DNA from: NS-11 sp036505795
Lineage (GTDB): Bacteria > Nitrospirota > Nitrospiria > Nitrospirales > NS-4
NCBI GenBank assembly: GCA_036505795.1
Contig: DASXSU010000115.1
Span: forward strand, 1-13,338
Reading direction: 5' to 3'
Length of the DNA stretch: 13,338 nt
Every line of letters begins with the position of its first letter. The first letter of the stretch is position 1. Below are positions 13,198 to 13,338 of this stretch, piece after piece. A model generated the notes under the pieces. It was not told the DNA's origin and did not search any database. It was given only the letters and a program-made list of their open reading frames with translations. Position numbers and translations under genes: made by a program.

Positions 13198-13338
13198 ATG
13201 GCGAAGGCGAAATACGAGCGTAAGAAGCCGCACGTGAACGTGGGAACCATCGGGCATGTGGACCATGGCAAGACGACGTTGACGTCGGCGTTAACGAAGA
13301 TTGCGTCGACGAAGGGCATGGCCAAGTACATCAGTTAT
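13198..13338 (+). CDS. tuf: Elongation factor Tu, N-terminal part (3' end outside window)
   Basis: This is the start of a second EF-Tu gene, cut by the window edge after 47 codons. The translation begins MAKAKYERKKPHVNVG and contains the GTP-binding P-loop GHVDHGKT at residues 19-26, followed by TLTSALTKI and GMAKYISY, as in EF-Tu and not EF-G. GGAG (13186-13189) lies 8 nt before the ATG. It follows rpsG where fusA would normally intervene; in related clusters this tuf is followed by the S10 ribosomal protein operon, which would lie outside the window. The serine in TLTSALT and other details could be compared with the other tuf copy, but their visible parts do not overlap. Confidence 0.97.
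   Translation, partial: MAKAKYERKKPHVNVGTIGHVDHGKTTLTSALTKIASTKGMAKYISY

Noticed and set aside
1..13338. CRISPR array, insertion sequence, prophage or toxin-antitoxin genes
   Set aside because: No regular spaced repeats, transposase or phage genes were seen; the window is conserved housekeeping sequence.

Overview
The window is a GC-rich bacterial chromosome segment holding the classic str/rif transcription–translation cluster, with every gene on the + strand. Order: 3' end of tuf (EF-Tu) – rpmG (L33) – tRNA-Trp(CCA) – secE – nusG – rplK (L11) – rplA (L1) – rplJ/rplL (L10 and L7/L12) – rpoB – rpoC – rpsL (S12) – rpsG (S7) – 5' end of a second tuf. Both edges of the window cut a tuf gene. The gene order, the protein sequences, an RpoB with a long lineage insertion near residues 950-1050 and an RpoC carrying a large trigger-loop insertion (about residues 935-1125) fit a Gram-negative lineage outside the Firmicutes/Actinobacteria. 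Nitrospirota (Nitrospira-like) is my best guess, but it rests on general resemblance only and I hold it with low confidence.

Region 1 (1-923) is the tuf tail, a 60-nt imperfect palindrome that looks like a dispersed repeat, then rpmG, tRNA-Trp and secE. Region 2 (926-3597) is nusG and the L11/L1/L10/L12 genes, closely spaced with good ribosome binding sites. Region 3 (3636-11857) is rpoB and rpoC, both full length with intact catalytic and zinc-binding residues. Region 4 (11858-12861) is rpsL-rpsG behind a near-consensus sigma70 promoter. Region 5 (12862-13197) is a 336-nt stretch without a gene, containing hairpins, which leads into the second tuf; fusA, usual between rpsG and tuf, is not there.

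The genes form one functional unit. SecE is the translocon subunit. NusG links RNA polymerase (RpoB/RpoC) to the ribosome. L11, L10 and L12 build the GTPase-associated stalk that recruits EF-Tu, and S12 and S7 sit at the decoding centre and 30S head.

The main surprise is that rplJ and rplL have no stop codon between them. L10 reads straight into L7/L12 as one 309-residue frame, yet a strong internal ribosome binding site sits at the correct distance before the L12 start. The sequence therefore predicts an L10-L12 fusion protein plus free L12 from the internal start, unless a lost stop codon is a sequencing error. Other points of interest are the palindromic repeat after tuf, a perfect 8-bp hairpin with a GGGA loop that contains the rpoB stop codon, a TTG start for rpoC, and the missing fusA.
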